From assembly GCF_028682475.1 (NCBI RefSeq), contig NZ_JANHLE010000005.1:170363-234362 (forward strand): 64,000 nucleotides of DNA, read 5' to 3'. The notes below the pieces were generated by a model. That model was not told the origin of the DNA. It saw nothing but the letters and a program-made list of their open reading frames with translations, and searched no databases. Made by a program: the position numbers and the translations under genes. Below, one piece after another: positions 46,441-55,883 of this stretch. How positions within the stretch are numbered: position 1 is the stretch's first letter; every line of letters begins with the position of its first letter. Source of the stretch: Pseudomonas putida. Lineage in GTDB: Bacteria > Pseudomonadota > Gammaproteobacteria > Pseudomonadales > Pseudomonadaceae.

Positions 46441-46510
46441 TCGCCGGCAAGGCCGGCTCCCACAATTGATCAGAGCATGCAGTCCCTGTGGGAGCCGGCC
46501 TTGCCGGCGA
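46441..46510. repeat. REP inverted pair between tsaC and qor
   Basis: Two 24-base units (46441-46464 and 46487-46510) form a perfect inverted repeat of the GCCGGCAAGGCCGGCTCCCA type. They sit in the convergent tsaC/qor gap, the usual place for Pseudomonas REP pairs. Confidence 0.88.
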
Positions 46511-46526
46511 TGAGTTCAGCACATTC

Positions 46527-48561
<2,035 letters not shown>

Positions 48562-48615
48562 GCCGTTGTGGATAACTTTCCGGCCCTGCCCGACCTTGAC
48601 CCAGGAACCGCGTGA

Positions 48616-49440
48616 ATGGACCAGTACGTTGTATTCGGCAACCCGATCGGCCACAGCAAATCGCCGCTGATCCACCGCCTGTTCGCCGACCAGACCGGCC
48701 AGCAACTGGAGTACAGCACCTTGCTGGCGCCGCTGGACGATTTCAGCATGTGTGCCCAGGGCTTCTTCAAGCAGGGCCTGGGCGCCAACGTCACGGTGCC
48801 GTTCAAGGAGGAAGCCTTTCGCCTGGTCGATAGCCTGACGTCACGGGCTAAGCGCGCTGGCGCGGTGAACACCCTGAGCAAGCTGGCCGACGGCACCCTG
48901 CAGGGCGACAACACCGACGGTGCCGGGCTGGTGCGTGATCTGACCGTCAATGCCGGTGTGCAACTGAGCGGCAAGCGCATTCTCCTGCTCGGCGCCGGTG
49001 GCGCCGTTCGCGGCGTATTGGAACCGTTGCTGGCGCACAACCCGGCATCGCTGGTGATCGCCAATCGTACGGTGGAAAAAGCCGAGCAGCTGGCCCGTGA
49101 ATTCGCCGACCTGGGCCCGGTGGCTGCCAGTGGTTTCAGCTGGTTGCAAGAGCCGGTTGACCTGATCATCAACGCCACCTCCGCCAGCCTTGCCGGAGAG
49201 CTGCCGCCGATCTCTGCCTCGTTGATCGAACCGGGCAAGACCGTGTGCTACGACATGATGTATGGCAAAGAGCCGACGCCTTTCTGCCGCTGGGCCAGCG
49301 AACACAAGGCCGCCAAGGTGCTCGACGGCTTGGGCATGCTCGCCGAGCAGGCCGCTGAAGCGTTCTTCATCTGGCGCGGTATTCGTCCAGACACGGCGCC
49401 TGTGCTGGATGAGTTGCGTCGGCAGTTGGCGCGCAATTAG
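48616..49440 (+). CDS. aroE: shikimate dehydrogenase
   Basis: NADP-dependent reduction of 3-dehydroshikimate in aromatic amino acid synthesis. The 274-residue product has the substrate region [16 protein letters not shown], the catalytic Lys region [12 protein letters not shown] and the nucleotide-binding motif [16 protein letters not shown]. The 3' end overlaps a convergent hypothetical gene by 74 bases. Confidence 0.96.
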   Translation: MDQYVVFGNPIGHSKSPLIHRLFADQTGQQLEYSTLLAPLDDFSMCAQGFFKQGLGANVTVPFKEEAFRLVDSLTSRAKRAGAVNTLSKLADGTLQGDNTDGAGLVRDLTVNAGVQLSGKRILLLGAGGAVRGVLEPLLAHNPASLVIANRTVEKAEQLAREFADLGPVAASGFSWLQEPVDLIINATSASLAGELPPISASLIEPGKTVCYDMMYGKEPTPFCRWASEHKAAKVLDGLGMLAEQAAEAFFIWRGIRPDTAPVLDELRRQLARN

Positions 49441-49711
49441 TCGAATCGCTTAGCTGTTCAGTTGTGATGAACTGCTCTTCCTCGGCAATTTGCCGTTCGT
49501 AGAACGCAATTTTTGCCGGGGATTGCAGTTTTCCTGAGTAGGGCTCGACAGCGTTGATACTGTCACGCAATGACCTGATTCGAGCTTCTGCCTGAGCAAT
49601 CGTCCAGCACCCTCCAGTGTCGCCGACAGTCGAATGGGCGTTTGCTAGCTGCCCTGCCCACAGGAGCAGATAAAACAGCAAACAGGATGAGCTACCCCGA
49701 TGACGCTCCAT
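49367..49711 (-). CDS. small secreted hypothetical protein
   Basis: I do not recognise this 114-residue protein. It has a signal peptide ([17 protein letters not shown]), three or more cysteines outside it ([23 protein letters not shown]) and a helical middle. GGAG sits 6 bases before the ATG at 49711, and a 7-base inverted repeat (49724-49740) lies just upstream. The 3' 74 bases overlap the aroE tail in antisense, which makes the call less certain. Confidence 0.5.
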   Translation of the reverse strand: MERHRGSSSCLLFYLLLWAGQLANAHSTVGDTGGCWTIAQAEARIRSLRDSINAVEPYSGKLQSPAKIAFYERQIAEEEQFITTEQLSDSTNCAPTADATHPAQAPCLDEYRAR

Positions 49712-49836
49712 GGTGGACTCCGTTCGACAATCGTTGTCGATGGGTAATCGCGCACCAAGGATGAGGCGAATCACCCGACTGCCCTAGTCAACTGCACTGA
49801 CAGTGCGGGCACAACTGGCAAAAATGTCAGGTTGCA

Positions 49837-49911
49837 CTATTTCACGATCACTGGTGGGCGCGCCCGATGCAGCGTCAGGCTACCGCCTGCGCGACGCAGG
49901 CGCCTGGCTTC
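49837..49911 (-). pseudogene. displaced fragment of the sulP 3' end
   Basis: Read on the minus strand, 24 codons give EARRLRRAGGSLTLHRARP followed by PVIVK and a stop. The first 19 residues equal residues 486-504 of the SulP protein encoded at 53090-54667. The orientation is the same as sulP, so this looks like the original sulP tail left on the aroE side when the island came in. The stretch between here and hcp (to 50027) shows no gene. Confidence 0.75.
49860..49890. repeat. 31-base direct repeat, left copy flanking the island
   Basis: Thirty-one bases identical to 53161-53191, in the same orientation, beginning GCGCCCGATGCAGCGTCAGG. Weaker similarity continues for about 20 bases on either side. 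It marks the left edge of the AT-rich hcp/DUF4225 island and could be an att-like or recombination scar. Confidence 0.85.
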
Positions 49912-50027
49912 TTATCGAGTAATAGAAGCTAAGTTCGACATATTTTGTATATCGTTTCAGAAGCGTCCTACATTCGGCTTGTCTCATTCGCAATAGACTG
50001 ATCACTCTGACCACAGGAGTGAAAGAG

Positions 50028-50528
50028 ATGGCTAATCACAGTTACATGACCATTACCGGGAAAAAACAAGGTTTGATTTCCGCTGGTTGTTCCAGCCAAA
50101 GCTCTATTGGGAACAAGTGTCAAGCTGACCACGAAGACGAAATTATGGTGCTGGCTTACGCTCATAACATGGCAGGTGGTAATGACGGCAGCACGTCAGG
50201 GGGGCGTGGCAAACATATGCCGGTCGTTATTACAAAAAACATCGATAAATCTACACCATTGCTAGCCAGTGCCCTGCATGAAGGCGAAGAGATCGAGTGT
50301 AAAATCAATTTCTATCGCACTTCACCTGTTGGTGGTCACGAAAAGTACTTTACTGTGTTGTTGACCGGTGGACGTATTGCCAATGTAAGCGTTCAGGTGC
50401 CACATGCCATTCATATGAGTGACGCGCAGCCGCAGGAGCTTCTGGCCATCAGGTATCGGGACATTAGCTGGGTACACCACCAGGCAAGCACAAGTGCCTA
50501 TGCGTCTTGGGGGTACGAAGGTGAATGA
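50028..50528 (+). CDS. hcp: Hcp family type VI secretion tube protein
   Basis: Hexameric ring protein that stacks into the T6SS tube and can carry small effectors in its lumen. The 166-residue product begins MANHSYMTITGKKQGLISAG and continues with KCQADHEDEIMVLAYAHNM, a clear Hcp pattern of the HcpA/EvpC branch. AGGAG lies 8 bases before the ATG at 50028. No other T6SS structural gene is in the window, so this is an orphan hcp. Its stop overlaps the downstream candidate effector gene. Confidence 0.9.
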   Translation: MANHSYMTITGKKQGLISAGCSSQSSIGNKCQADHEDEIMVLAYAHNMAGGNDGSTSGGRGKHMPVVITKNIDKSTPLLASALHEGEEIECKINFYRTSPVGGHEKYFTVLLTGGRIANVSVQVPHAIHMSDAQPQELLAIRYRDISWVHHQASTSAYASWGYEGE

Positions 50529-51219
50529 GCAGTCATGTGACATTCATGATGTGGCCAAAGCAGGCGCTGACCTGGTTGCATTGGGTTGCACCATAAGCGC
50601 TACTAGTTTTGATGATGGCATTCTTCAGCTGCAGTTTGGCTCAGTAATATCTGATTATGTTAATGAAATTATAAGTGATGTTAATGAGGGGATAATAAGT
50701 GCCTGGGATGGCGTGCAAGAAATCAGGGCAGAGTATGACGAGCTGGCTTCCAAGGCGGCTTTTTATGCTCAGAATGGCATCGGGGTCGTAGCAGGTGTGA
50801 TGCAGATTGAAGTCGGAGTTGCGATTACAGGGTCATCAGCCGGTTTTGCAGCACCAGTAGGTGGAGCTTTTATCGCTCACGGCGTTAATAATATTTATGA
50901 AGGGGGGATGAATATTTACCAAGGTCCGAATGTTGAAGCGGCAAGGGGGCCAGTTAGACGTGTTTATCAAGACTTATTTAAAGATGAATACACAGGGGAT
51001 ATGGTGTATGGAGTATTCGACCTGGGTTTGTCAGCTCTAGGTATGATGCAGCCTTTACGAAAGACGGGTTCAGTGCAGCTTTTCAGGCGGGACCCACTTA
51101 ATTACGAACCAGCGTATCAACAGACCGGAAGATTGGCTTTGTTTTTTGAAGCATTAGTTGATTCGATTACAATTAAATCCATGGTGTCAGAAGAACGAGC
51201 TGAAACCATAAATAATTGA
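50521..51219 (+). CDS. DUF4225-like candidate T6SS effector
   Basis: A 232-residue protein from the GTG at 50521, overlapping the hcp stop by 8 bases; an ATG at 50500 is an alternative. The middle (about 86-121, NGIGVVAGVMQIEVGVAITG and on to GGAFIAHGVNN) is hydrophobic and Gly-rich, and NNIYEGGMNIYQG follows. I recognise this as the DUF4225 pattern. The first 80 residues are acidic and helical. The overlap with hcp suggests delivery by that Hcp. A pore-forming or membrane-active role fits the hydrophobic core but is inference. Base composition is visibly more AT-rich than the flanks. Confidence 0.72.
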   Translation: MNEQSCDIHDVAKAGADLVALGCTISATSFDDGILQLQFGSVISDYVNEIISDVNEGIISAWDGVQEIRAEYDELASKAAFYAQNGIGVVAGVMQIEVGVAITGSSAGFAAPVGGAFIAHGVNNIYEGGMNIYQGPNVEAARGPVRRVYQDLFKDEYTGDMVYGVFDLGLSALGMMQPLRKTGSVQLFRRDPLNYEPAYQQTGRLALFFEALVDSITIKSMVSEERAETINN

Positions 51220-51235
51220 TGTTTTAGTGAGGTTG

Positions 51236-51445
51236 TTATAATCGCCATGTATTGCGTAACCTGGGGATGTAAAATTTTAAGCCGGCAACGGAAATGGTAA
51301 CAAACAAAGTAACGCTTGTAACCCAGTATGGAGTTCCTTCTAGAGGGTATAGTTTTGTTATGCCAAACATGATAATGGCTGTGTAGAGCATGGCGCTGGC
51401 AATAATTGTTATGCCCAGGCTTACTAAATATCTAATTGTATACAT
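51236..51445 (-). CDS. small two-helix membrane protein, copy 1 of 5 (candidate immunity)
   Basis: A 69-residue protein (MYTIRYLVSLGITIIASAML...) with two membrane helices (about 8-30 and 42-60) and the shared end GLKFYIPRLRNTW plus an extra RL. I start at this ATG because AAAGGA lies 9 bases upstream; a conserved in-frame ATG ten codons earlier has no such site. It is convergent with the effector gene, whose stop is 17 bases away. A membrane immunity role is inferred from size, location and multiplicity. Confidence 0.65.
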   Translation of the reverse strand: MYTIRYLVSLGITIIASAMLYTAIIMFGITKLYPLEGTPYWVTSVTLFVTISVAGLKFYIPRLRNTWRL

Positions 51446-51561
51446 TTCTACAGAGTCCTTTGGATGTGAATGCATAAAAATATTAGATCTAGCTAGGAGT
51501 AAATGCAACAAAAGGGTATCAGTAATCTGCTTTGGCCTCAATCGAAAAGCACAAGCTGCGA

Positions 51562-51740
51562 TGCTAGGTGTGACCGTGACGGAATCAGTCTCGCTTTTCA
51601 GGTGGAACTTATCTAATTTTGAGTCTGCATATCAGTAAGTCGGTAAGTTTGCTTAGTTTTTCAGGGGGTAGCTGAGTAGATTAAAATTGTCTCTATGGTA
51701 TCAGAGGGGATTTATGAGATTAAAATCAATTGATGCTATA
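51562..51740 (+). pseudogene. decayed copy of the effector gene's 3' end
   Basis: About 170 bases align almost without gaps to 51063-51225 of the effector gene. The reading ESVSLFRWNLSNFESAYQ corresponds to effector residues GSVQLFRRDPLNYEPAYQ, then in-frame stops appear (first at about 51636). It directly precedes immunity copy 2 on the same strand. Ancestral order was therefore probably effector then immunity, both on the plus strand. Confidence 0.7.
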
Positions 51741-51774
51741 GCTTGATGGGTTTTGCTTGAGGGGTTCTTTGGCA

Positions 51775-51978
51775 ATGTATACGGTTAGATATTTGGTTGG
51801 CTTGGGGTTGGCTATTGCCGGTTGCTCTATATTCTACACGGCTCTTATTATGCGGTTCATAATAGAAGTATTTCCACTAGAAGAGGCGTTATACTGGATC
51901 GTATACGGCATTTTATACGTTGTAATTACCGGTTTCGGTTTAAAGTTTTACATCCCCAGGCTACGCGATATATGGTAA
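51775..51978 (+). CDS. small two-helix membrane protein, copy 2 of 5 (candidate immunity)
   Basis: A 67-residue paralogue (MYTVRYLVGLGLAIAGCSIF...) and the only copy on the plus strand. It ends GLKFYIPRLRDIW. GAGGGG lies 12 bases upstream. It differs most from the others (IVYGILYVVITGFG in helix 2; MRFIIEVFPLEEA in the loop), so it may be the oldest copy or have a different specificity. It follows the effector-tail remnant. Confidence 0.65.
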   Translation: MYTVRYLVGLGLAIAGCSIFYTALIMRFIIEVFPLEEALYWIVYGILYVVITGFGLKFYIPRLRDIW

Positions 51979-52198
51979 TGAACTGTTTTCGCCTCAATCA
52001 TAACCACAAGCAGACAGGGTGCAATGCCCTGCGCATCGTCGTGGAAGAGCAGCTTGATGTCCCGATCCTTGGACCGGCAGAGTTAAGCAGTGAATGTGCA
52101 GAGGCAATCATGTCCTTGTGTACTTCGGCTTCAGCACTATGAAGCAAGCCCTTGCTAGCTATTAGAAGTTTAGAAAAAATCGCTTGGAGTGACGATGG
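51979..52198. other. spacer inside the immunity array, no convincing gene
   Basis: A 220-base stretch between copies 2 and 3. Its first 30 bases (around 51985-52014) resemble 51527-51556 near copy 1, so it seems to be part of the duplicated material. A 50-codon open frame continues from copy 2's end but shows nothing I recognise. Confidence 0.4.
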
Positions 52199-52402
52199 CT
52201 ACCATTTATTACGCAGTCTGGGGATGTAAAACTTTAAGCCGGCAACGGAAATGGCAACAAACAAAATACCGCTTATAACCAAGTATGGCGATTCTTCTAG
52301 TGAGAAGAGCTCTGTTATGCACCACATAATAAGCAATGTGTAGAACATAGAGCAGATGATAATAGTCAATCCCATGCTTATTAAATATCTAACTGTATAC
52401 AT
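52199..52402 (-). CDS. small two-helix membrane protein, copy 3 of 5 (candidate immunity)
   Basis: A 67-residue paralogue (MYTVRYLISMGLTIIICSMF...) ending GLKFYIPRLRNKW. The loop between the helices reads WCITELFSLEESPY. The upstream AAGAG is a weaker ribosome site than the AAGGA of copies 1, 4 and 5. Likely a membrane protein with both helices spanning the inner membrane; immunity is inferred. Confidence 0.65.
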   Translation of the reverse strand: MYTVRYLISMGLTIIICSMFYTLLIMWCITELFSLEESPYLVISGILFVAISVAGLKFYIPRLRNKW

Positions 52403-52492
52403 TTCTACAGGGCTCTTAGGGTGTGAACTCAAAAAGTATACTATCTCGCCAGTTGTGCGAAGGAGCGTTCAAGCTGTTTGGCATGACGATGG

Positions 52493-52702
52493 TTACCATG
52501 TGTCGCGTAGTCTTGGGATGTAAAATTTTAAGCCGGCAGCGGTGATGATAACAAACAAAATTCCGCTTATAGTCCAGTAGAGCTGGTCTTCTAGTTCTAG
52601 TGAGAATAATTTCCTTATGCCCCACATGATGATCATTGTGTAGCCCGCAGAGCAGCCGATAATAATTAGCCCCAAGCTTATCAAGTATCTAATTGTATAC
52701 AT
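52493..52702 (-). CDS. small two-helix membrane protein, copy 4 of 5 (candidate immunity)
   Basis: A 69-residue paralogue (MYTIRYLISLGLIIIGCSAG...) with two extra residues in the loop (LFSLELEDQLYW) and the end GLKFYIPRLRDTW. AAGGA lies upstream at proper spacing. The loop insertion is the main difference from copies 3 and 5 and may reflect specificity change. Confidence 0.65.
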   Translation of the reverse strand: MYTIRYLISLGLIIIGCSAGYTMIIMWGIRKLFSLELEDQLYWTISGILFVIITAAGLKFYIPRLRDTW

Positions 52703-52792
52703 TTCTACAAAGTCCTTAGGGTGTAAACTCATAAAGTATACTAGCTCGCCAGTTATGCGAAGAAGCGTCCAAGCTGTTTGGCATGACCATGG

Positions 52793-52996
52793 TTACCAGA
52801 TGTTGCGTAGTCTGGGGATGTAAAATTTTAATCCGACAATGCTGAGGGTGACAAACAGAATTCCGCTCATAACCCAATAGGTTGTTTCTTCAAGTGGGAA
52901 TAACGCTGTTATGCCAAGCATAATAAGCATTGTGTAGAACATGGCGCCGGCAATAATAGTCAACCCCATGCTTATTAAATATCTAACTGTATACAT
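52793..52996 (-). CDS. small two-helix membrane protein, copy 5 of 5 (candidate immunity)
   Basis: A 67-residue paralogue (MYTVRYLISMGLTIIAGAMF...) ending GLKFYIPRLRNIW. AAGGA lies upstream. It is the first copy read from the sulP side, and half a REP unit (53069-53088) separates its upstream region from the sulP stop. Confidence 0.65.
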   Translation of the reverse strand: MYTVRYLISMGLTIIAGAMFYTMLIMLGITALFPLEETTYWVMSGILFVTLSIVGLKFYIPRLRNIW

Positions 52997-53089
52997 TGCT
53001 ACAGAGTCCTTAGAGTGTAAGCTCATAAAACATACTACACAGCGTGTATTCCCTGTCGCTAGACACAAACGGGTTTGCCCCGCGATAGG

Positions 53090-54667
53090 TCACTCCTCGA
53101 AGCGGATCGGGCAGTGCGCTACCCCTTCCAGCTTATGTAATTCCTCAATCACTTGCGGACGCGCCCGATGCAGCGTCAGGCTACCGCCTGCCCGGCGCAA
53201 TCGACGGGCTTCGCGATGGAGCATGTCGACGCCGGAATAGTCGATGAAGTTGATCTGCCGGGCATCGATCACCACATTAGGGCCTTGGCAGCGTTGCAGA
53301 CGTACCTGCAGGTAATGGCTGGCACCAAAGAAAATCGACCCGCCCACCCGCAGCACGTCGGCATCACCTTCGCGGGCGTGTTGTACGCGCGGCCGTGACG
53401 TGCGCTTCAGGTAGAAAAACAGCGAGGCCAGCACCCCGGCGTAGATGGCGGTCTGCAGCTCCAGCAGCAAGGTCGCGGCTGCAGTCAGGGCCATGACCAG
53501 AAACTCCGAACGGCTGACCCGGAACAGCGCGCGCATCGCCCGATGATCGATCAGGCCCCAGCAGATCAACAGGATGCTGGCGGCCATCGCCGGAATCGGG
53601 ATATGCGCAATCAGGCTGGCGCCGGCTACGGCGAACAGCGCTACCCACAGTGCCGAGAACACCCCGGCCAAGGGGGAGCGTGCTCCGGCGTCATAGCTCA
53701 GCCCGGAACGGGTGAATGAGCCTGATGACAGGTAGCCGGAAAACAGGCTGCCGAGCATATTCGACAGGCCCTGCGCGCGGATTTCCTGATTGGCGTCGAT
53801 CAACTGCTCCGAACGCGACGACAGCGAACGGGCAATCGACAGGCTGGTGACCAGCCCCAGCATGCCCACCGCCACAGCGCTGGGCAGCAAGCGCAGGATC
53901 AGCTCGACGTCGAGCAGGGGGATTGGGCTCAGCGGCGGCAACTGGCCGGCGAACCCGGGTACCAAGCGCACATGAGCGAAGAGTCCAGGCAGCAACCAGA
54001 CCAGCAGACTGGCAAGCGTCAGGGTTATCAACAGGCCCGGCCAGCGCGGGCGCAGCAGCTTCAGCGCAATGCCCAGCAGCAGGGTACCCAGGCCCAGCAG
54101 CAGAGCAGGCCAATCGACCTCACCGGCGTGTTCCAGCAGGCTTTGCAGCGTCTTCAATGGGGTGGCCTGGCTGGGCAGGTCCAGCCCCAACAGGCTCGGC
54201 AGTTGTCCCAGGGCAATAACGATGGCGGCGCCGAGGGTAAAGCCCAGCACCACCGAATGAGAGACAAAATTGACCAGCGCGCCAAAACGCAGCATCCCCA
54301 GCAACCACTGAAACACCCCGGCCAGAAAGGTAAGTAACAGGATCAGGGTGATGTAGTCGTCACTGCCGCTGACCGCCAAGGGGCTGACGCTGGCATAGAG
54401 CACGATGGAAATCGCCGCCGTCGGCCCGCAGATCAGGTGCCAGGAAGAGCCCCAGAGGCAGGCAATCAGCACCGGGACAATCGCCGCATACAGGCCATAT
54501 TCGGCAGGCAGGCCGGCAATCAATGCGTAGGCGATTGATTGCGGCAGTGCGAGGATCGCCCCGCTCAGCCCGACCAGCAGGTCGCGCCGCACACTGGCAC
54601 GGGTTTGCCGGGGCAGCCAGGTGAGAAACGGCAGCAGACGGTGGCGATCAGGCCAGGCCATGGACAT
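53090..54667 (-). CDS. SulP/SLC26 family anion transporter with STAS domain
   Basis: Inner-membrane transporter of 525 residues, probably for sulfate or another anion such as bicarbonate. About 10-12 membrane helices follow RRDLLVGLSGAILALPQSIAY, with the family stretch IAYALIAGLPAEYGLYAAIV. A C-terminal STAS domain (about 430-525) contains NVVIDARQINFIDYSGVDML. The last 21 residues, from QVIEELHKLEG on, differ from those of the displaced tail at 49837, so the present 3' end may have come with the island. Confidence 0.88.
   Translation of the reverse strand: MSMAWPDRHRLLPFLTWLPRQTRASVRRDLLVGLSGAILALPQSIAYALIAGLPAEYGLYAAIVPVLIACLWGSSWHLICGPTAAISIVLYASVSPLAVSGSDDYITLILLLTFLAGVFQWLLGMLRFGALVNFVSHSVVLGFTLGAAIVIALGQLPSLLGLDLPSQATPLKTLQSLLEHAGEVDWPALLLGLGTLLLGIALKLLRPRWPGLLITLTLASLLVWLLPGLFAHVRLVPGFAGQLPPLSPIPLLDVELILRLLPSAVAVGMLGLVTSLSIARSLSSRSEQLIDANQEIRAQGLSNMLGSLFSGYLSSGSFTRSGLSYDAGARSPLAGVFSALWVALFAVAGASLIAHIPIPAMAASILLICWGLIDHRAMRALFRVSRSEFLVMALTAAATLLLELQTAIYAGVLASLFFYLKRTSRPRVQHAREGDADVLRVGGSIFFGASHYLQVRLQRCQGPNVVIDARQINFIDYSGVDMLHREARRLRRAGGSLTLHRARPQVIEELHKLEGVAHCPIRFEE
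53161..53191. repeat. 31-base direct repeat, right copy inside sulP
   Basis: Identical to 49860-49890. It lies within codons of the SulP STAS tail, 71 bases before the stop, and marks the right edge of the island. Recombination between the two copies would delete hcp, the effector and all five immunity paralogues and leave one sulP end. Confidence 0.85.
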
Positions 54668-54741
54668 GCTCTATCGCGATTGGAAGCTGTTCAGGGTGCG
54701 ATGTCCGGCGCTTCGGTGCAAGCCGGAAAGCGTGCGGCAGG

Positions 54742-55389
54742 TTAGAAGACGAAGTTCACATGCTCGCCGTGGTGCAGTTTCAGCTCCAGGGTGTCGACCA
54801 TGGCGGCCGCTACTCTGGCCAGGCGTTGTAATGGCTCGCGCAGGCCAGGCTCCAGGGTGCCGTGGGTCTGGTGGAAATGTTCGATGCCCAGCCCGGCGAC
54901 TTGCTCTGGCGTGTTGATCAAGGTCCAGTGCAGCGGGCTGCGTTGCAACAGGTCGACGATCTGATCGGCACAGGCCCGTTGTTGCTCGCTGTGCCCTTCA
55001 CTGTTGTCGAGCACGCTGAAATCACCGACCAGTAACAGGCGGCGTATAGTCGTACGCGAGAGGCCGCTGATCAGTGTCTGACTCATGCGCAGTTGCATGG
55101 CAAAATCATCGGGCGCCAAGACGGGCAGCAGGCAAATCACGGCGGAGCCACCGGCTACGCTTTGTTCCGCTTGATCAGCGCTGTTCAGCCCGCCGATCTT
55201 GAAGTGCAGGCCTGGGCGTGGCGCCTGGGTGTTCAGGTCATCGACTACGGCGATCACCTCATGCTGGCGCTTGAGCAATTCGGCCATCAGGGCGCTGCCG
55301 AGGCTGCTCAGCCCACCGAGGATGACCAATTTGAACACTGGGGTTTCGGCATTTTTCACCAGATCACTCCACGCGTTGGGGGTGATCAT
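54742..55389 (-). CDS. NAD(P)-binding Rossmann-fold protein
   Basis: A 215-residue protein resembling SDR-like NAD(P)H-binding proteins: VILGGLSSLGSALMAELLKR at the N-terminus, then RRLLLVGDFSVLDNS in the middle. Catalytic Tyr-Lys residues of classical SDRs are not evident. The start is uncertain; I use the ATG at 55389, and a GTG at 55404 is possible. Divergent from the DOPA-dioxygenase-like gene. Substrate unknown. Confidence 0.7.
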   Translation of the reverse strand: MITPNAWSDLVKNAETPVFKLVILGGLSSLGSALMAELLKRQHEVIAVVDDLNTQAPRPGLHFKIGGLNSADQAEQSVAGGSAVICLLPVLAPDDFAMQLRMSQTLISGLSRTTIRRLLLVGDFSVLDNSEGHSEQQRACADQIVDLLQRSPLHWTLINTPEQVAGLGIEHFHQTHGTLEPGLREPLQRLARVAAAMVDTLELKLHHGEHVNFVF

Positions 55390-55436
55390 TTGACCCTGGG
55401 ACACTGGCCGGGGTTCGTTGGCATTCAGGAGTTTTT

Positions 55437-55766
55437 GTGCAGAGGATCAAGGGATATCACGCCCACGTTTACTACGACGCCAGCACCATGGAGCAAGCGC
55501 GGCAGCTATGTGAAGAGGCTGCCAAGCTGTTTGGGGTGAGCATGGGGCGCATGCATCAGAAGCCGGTCGGGCCGCATCCGGACTGGAGCTGCCAGCTGGC
55601 CTTCGGGCCTGAGGTGGTCGGGGTGGTGTTGCCCTGGCTGGCGCTGTATCGCCACGGGCTGGTGGTGTTTCTGCATCCGCTGACCGGCGATGACCTGGCG
55701 GATCATCGCGATCATGGGATCTGGATGGGGGCGGTGCGGCCGCTTGATCTGTCGATCTTTGAATAG
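55437..55766 (+). CDS. DOPA 4,5-dioxygenase family protein
   Basis: A 109-residue cytosolic protein of the small ring-cleaving DOPA dioxygenase family. It has the N-terminal GYHAHVYYD, GPHPDWSCQLAF and the histidine-rich C-terminal VVFLHPLTGDDLADHRDH; these histidines probably bind the metal. Start is GTG 55437 with AGGAG upstream. The bacterial role is unclear. A REP pair follows. Confidence 0.82.
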   Translation: MQRIKGYHAHVYYDASTMEQARQLCEEAAKLFGVSMGRMHQKPVGPHPDWSCQLAFGPEVVGVVLPWLALYRHGLVVFLHPLTGDDLADHRDHGIWMGAVRPLDLSIFE

Positions 55767-55783
55767 TGGGTGGGAACAACTCT

Positions 55784-55857
55784 CGGTGGGAGCGGGCTTG
55801 TCCCGCGATTGCGGTGTGTCAGTCAAATCGCATCGCGGGGCAAGCCCGCTCCCACCG
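55784..55857. repeat. REP inverted pair between the DOPA-dioxygenase-like gene and trpA
   Basis: Two REP units of about 26 bases in inverted orientation (55784-55809 and 55832-55857) differ by one base in the stem (CTTGTCCC against CTTGCCCC). Located between convergent genes. Confidence 0.85.
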
Positions 55858-55883
55858 GGGGTGTTAAGACAGCTGCTTCAGAA

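Larger units (their letters stand above)
52190..53040. repeat. three tandem units of about 300 bases carrying copies 3-5
   Basis: The three minus-strand copies end at 52199, 52493 and 52793, giving periods of 294 and 300 bases. The spacers are also alike: the stretch from GCGAAGGAGCGTTCAAGCTG (near 52458) recurs with few changes near 52758. The units thus arose by tandem duplication that included the gene and its upstream region. Confidence 0.8.

Noticed and set aside
52190..53040. CRISPR array suspected from regular repeats
   Set aside because: The repeats are about 300 bases long and contain genes; there are no short repeats with unique spacers and no cas genes.
49837..53191. Integrative element with its own integrase or transposase
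   Set aside because: No recombinase, transposase or terminal inverted repeat is visible; only the direct repeats support mobility.
54120..54340. Short plus-strand open frames over sulP
   Set aside because: Antisense to transmembrane-coding sequence; Gln/Pro-rich shadows without start signals.
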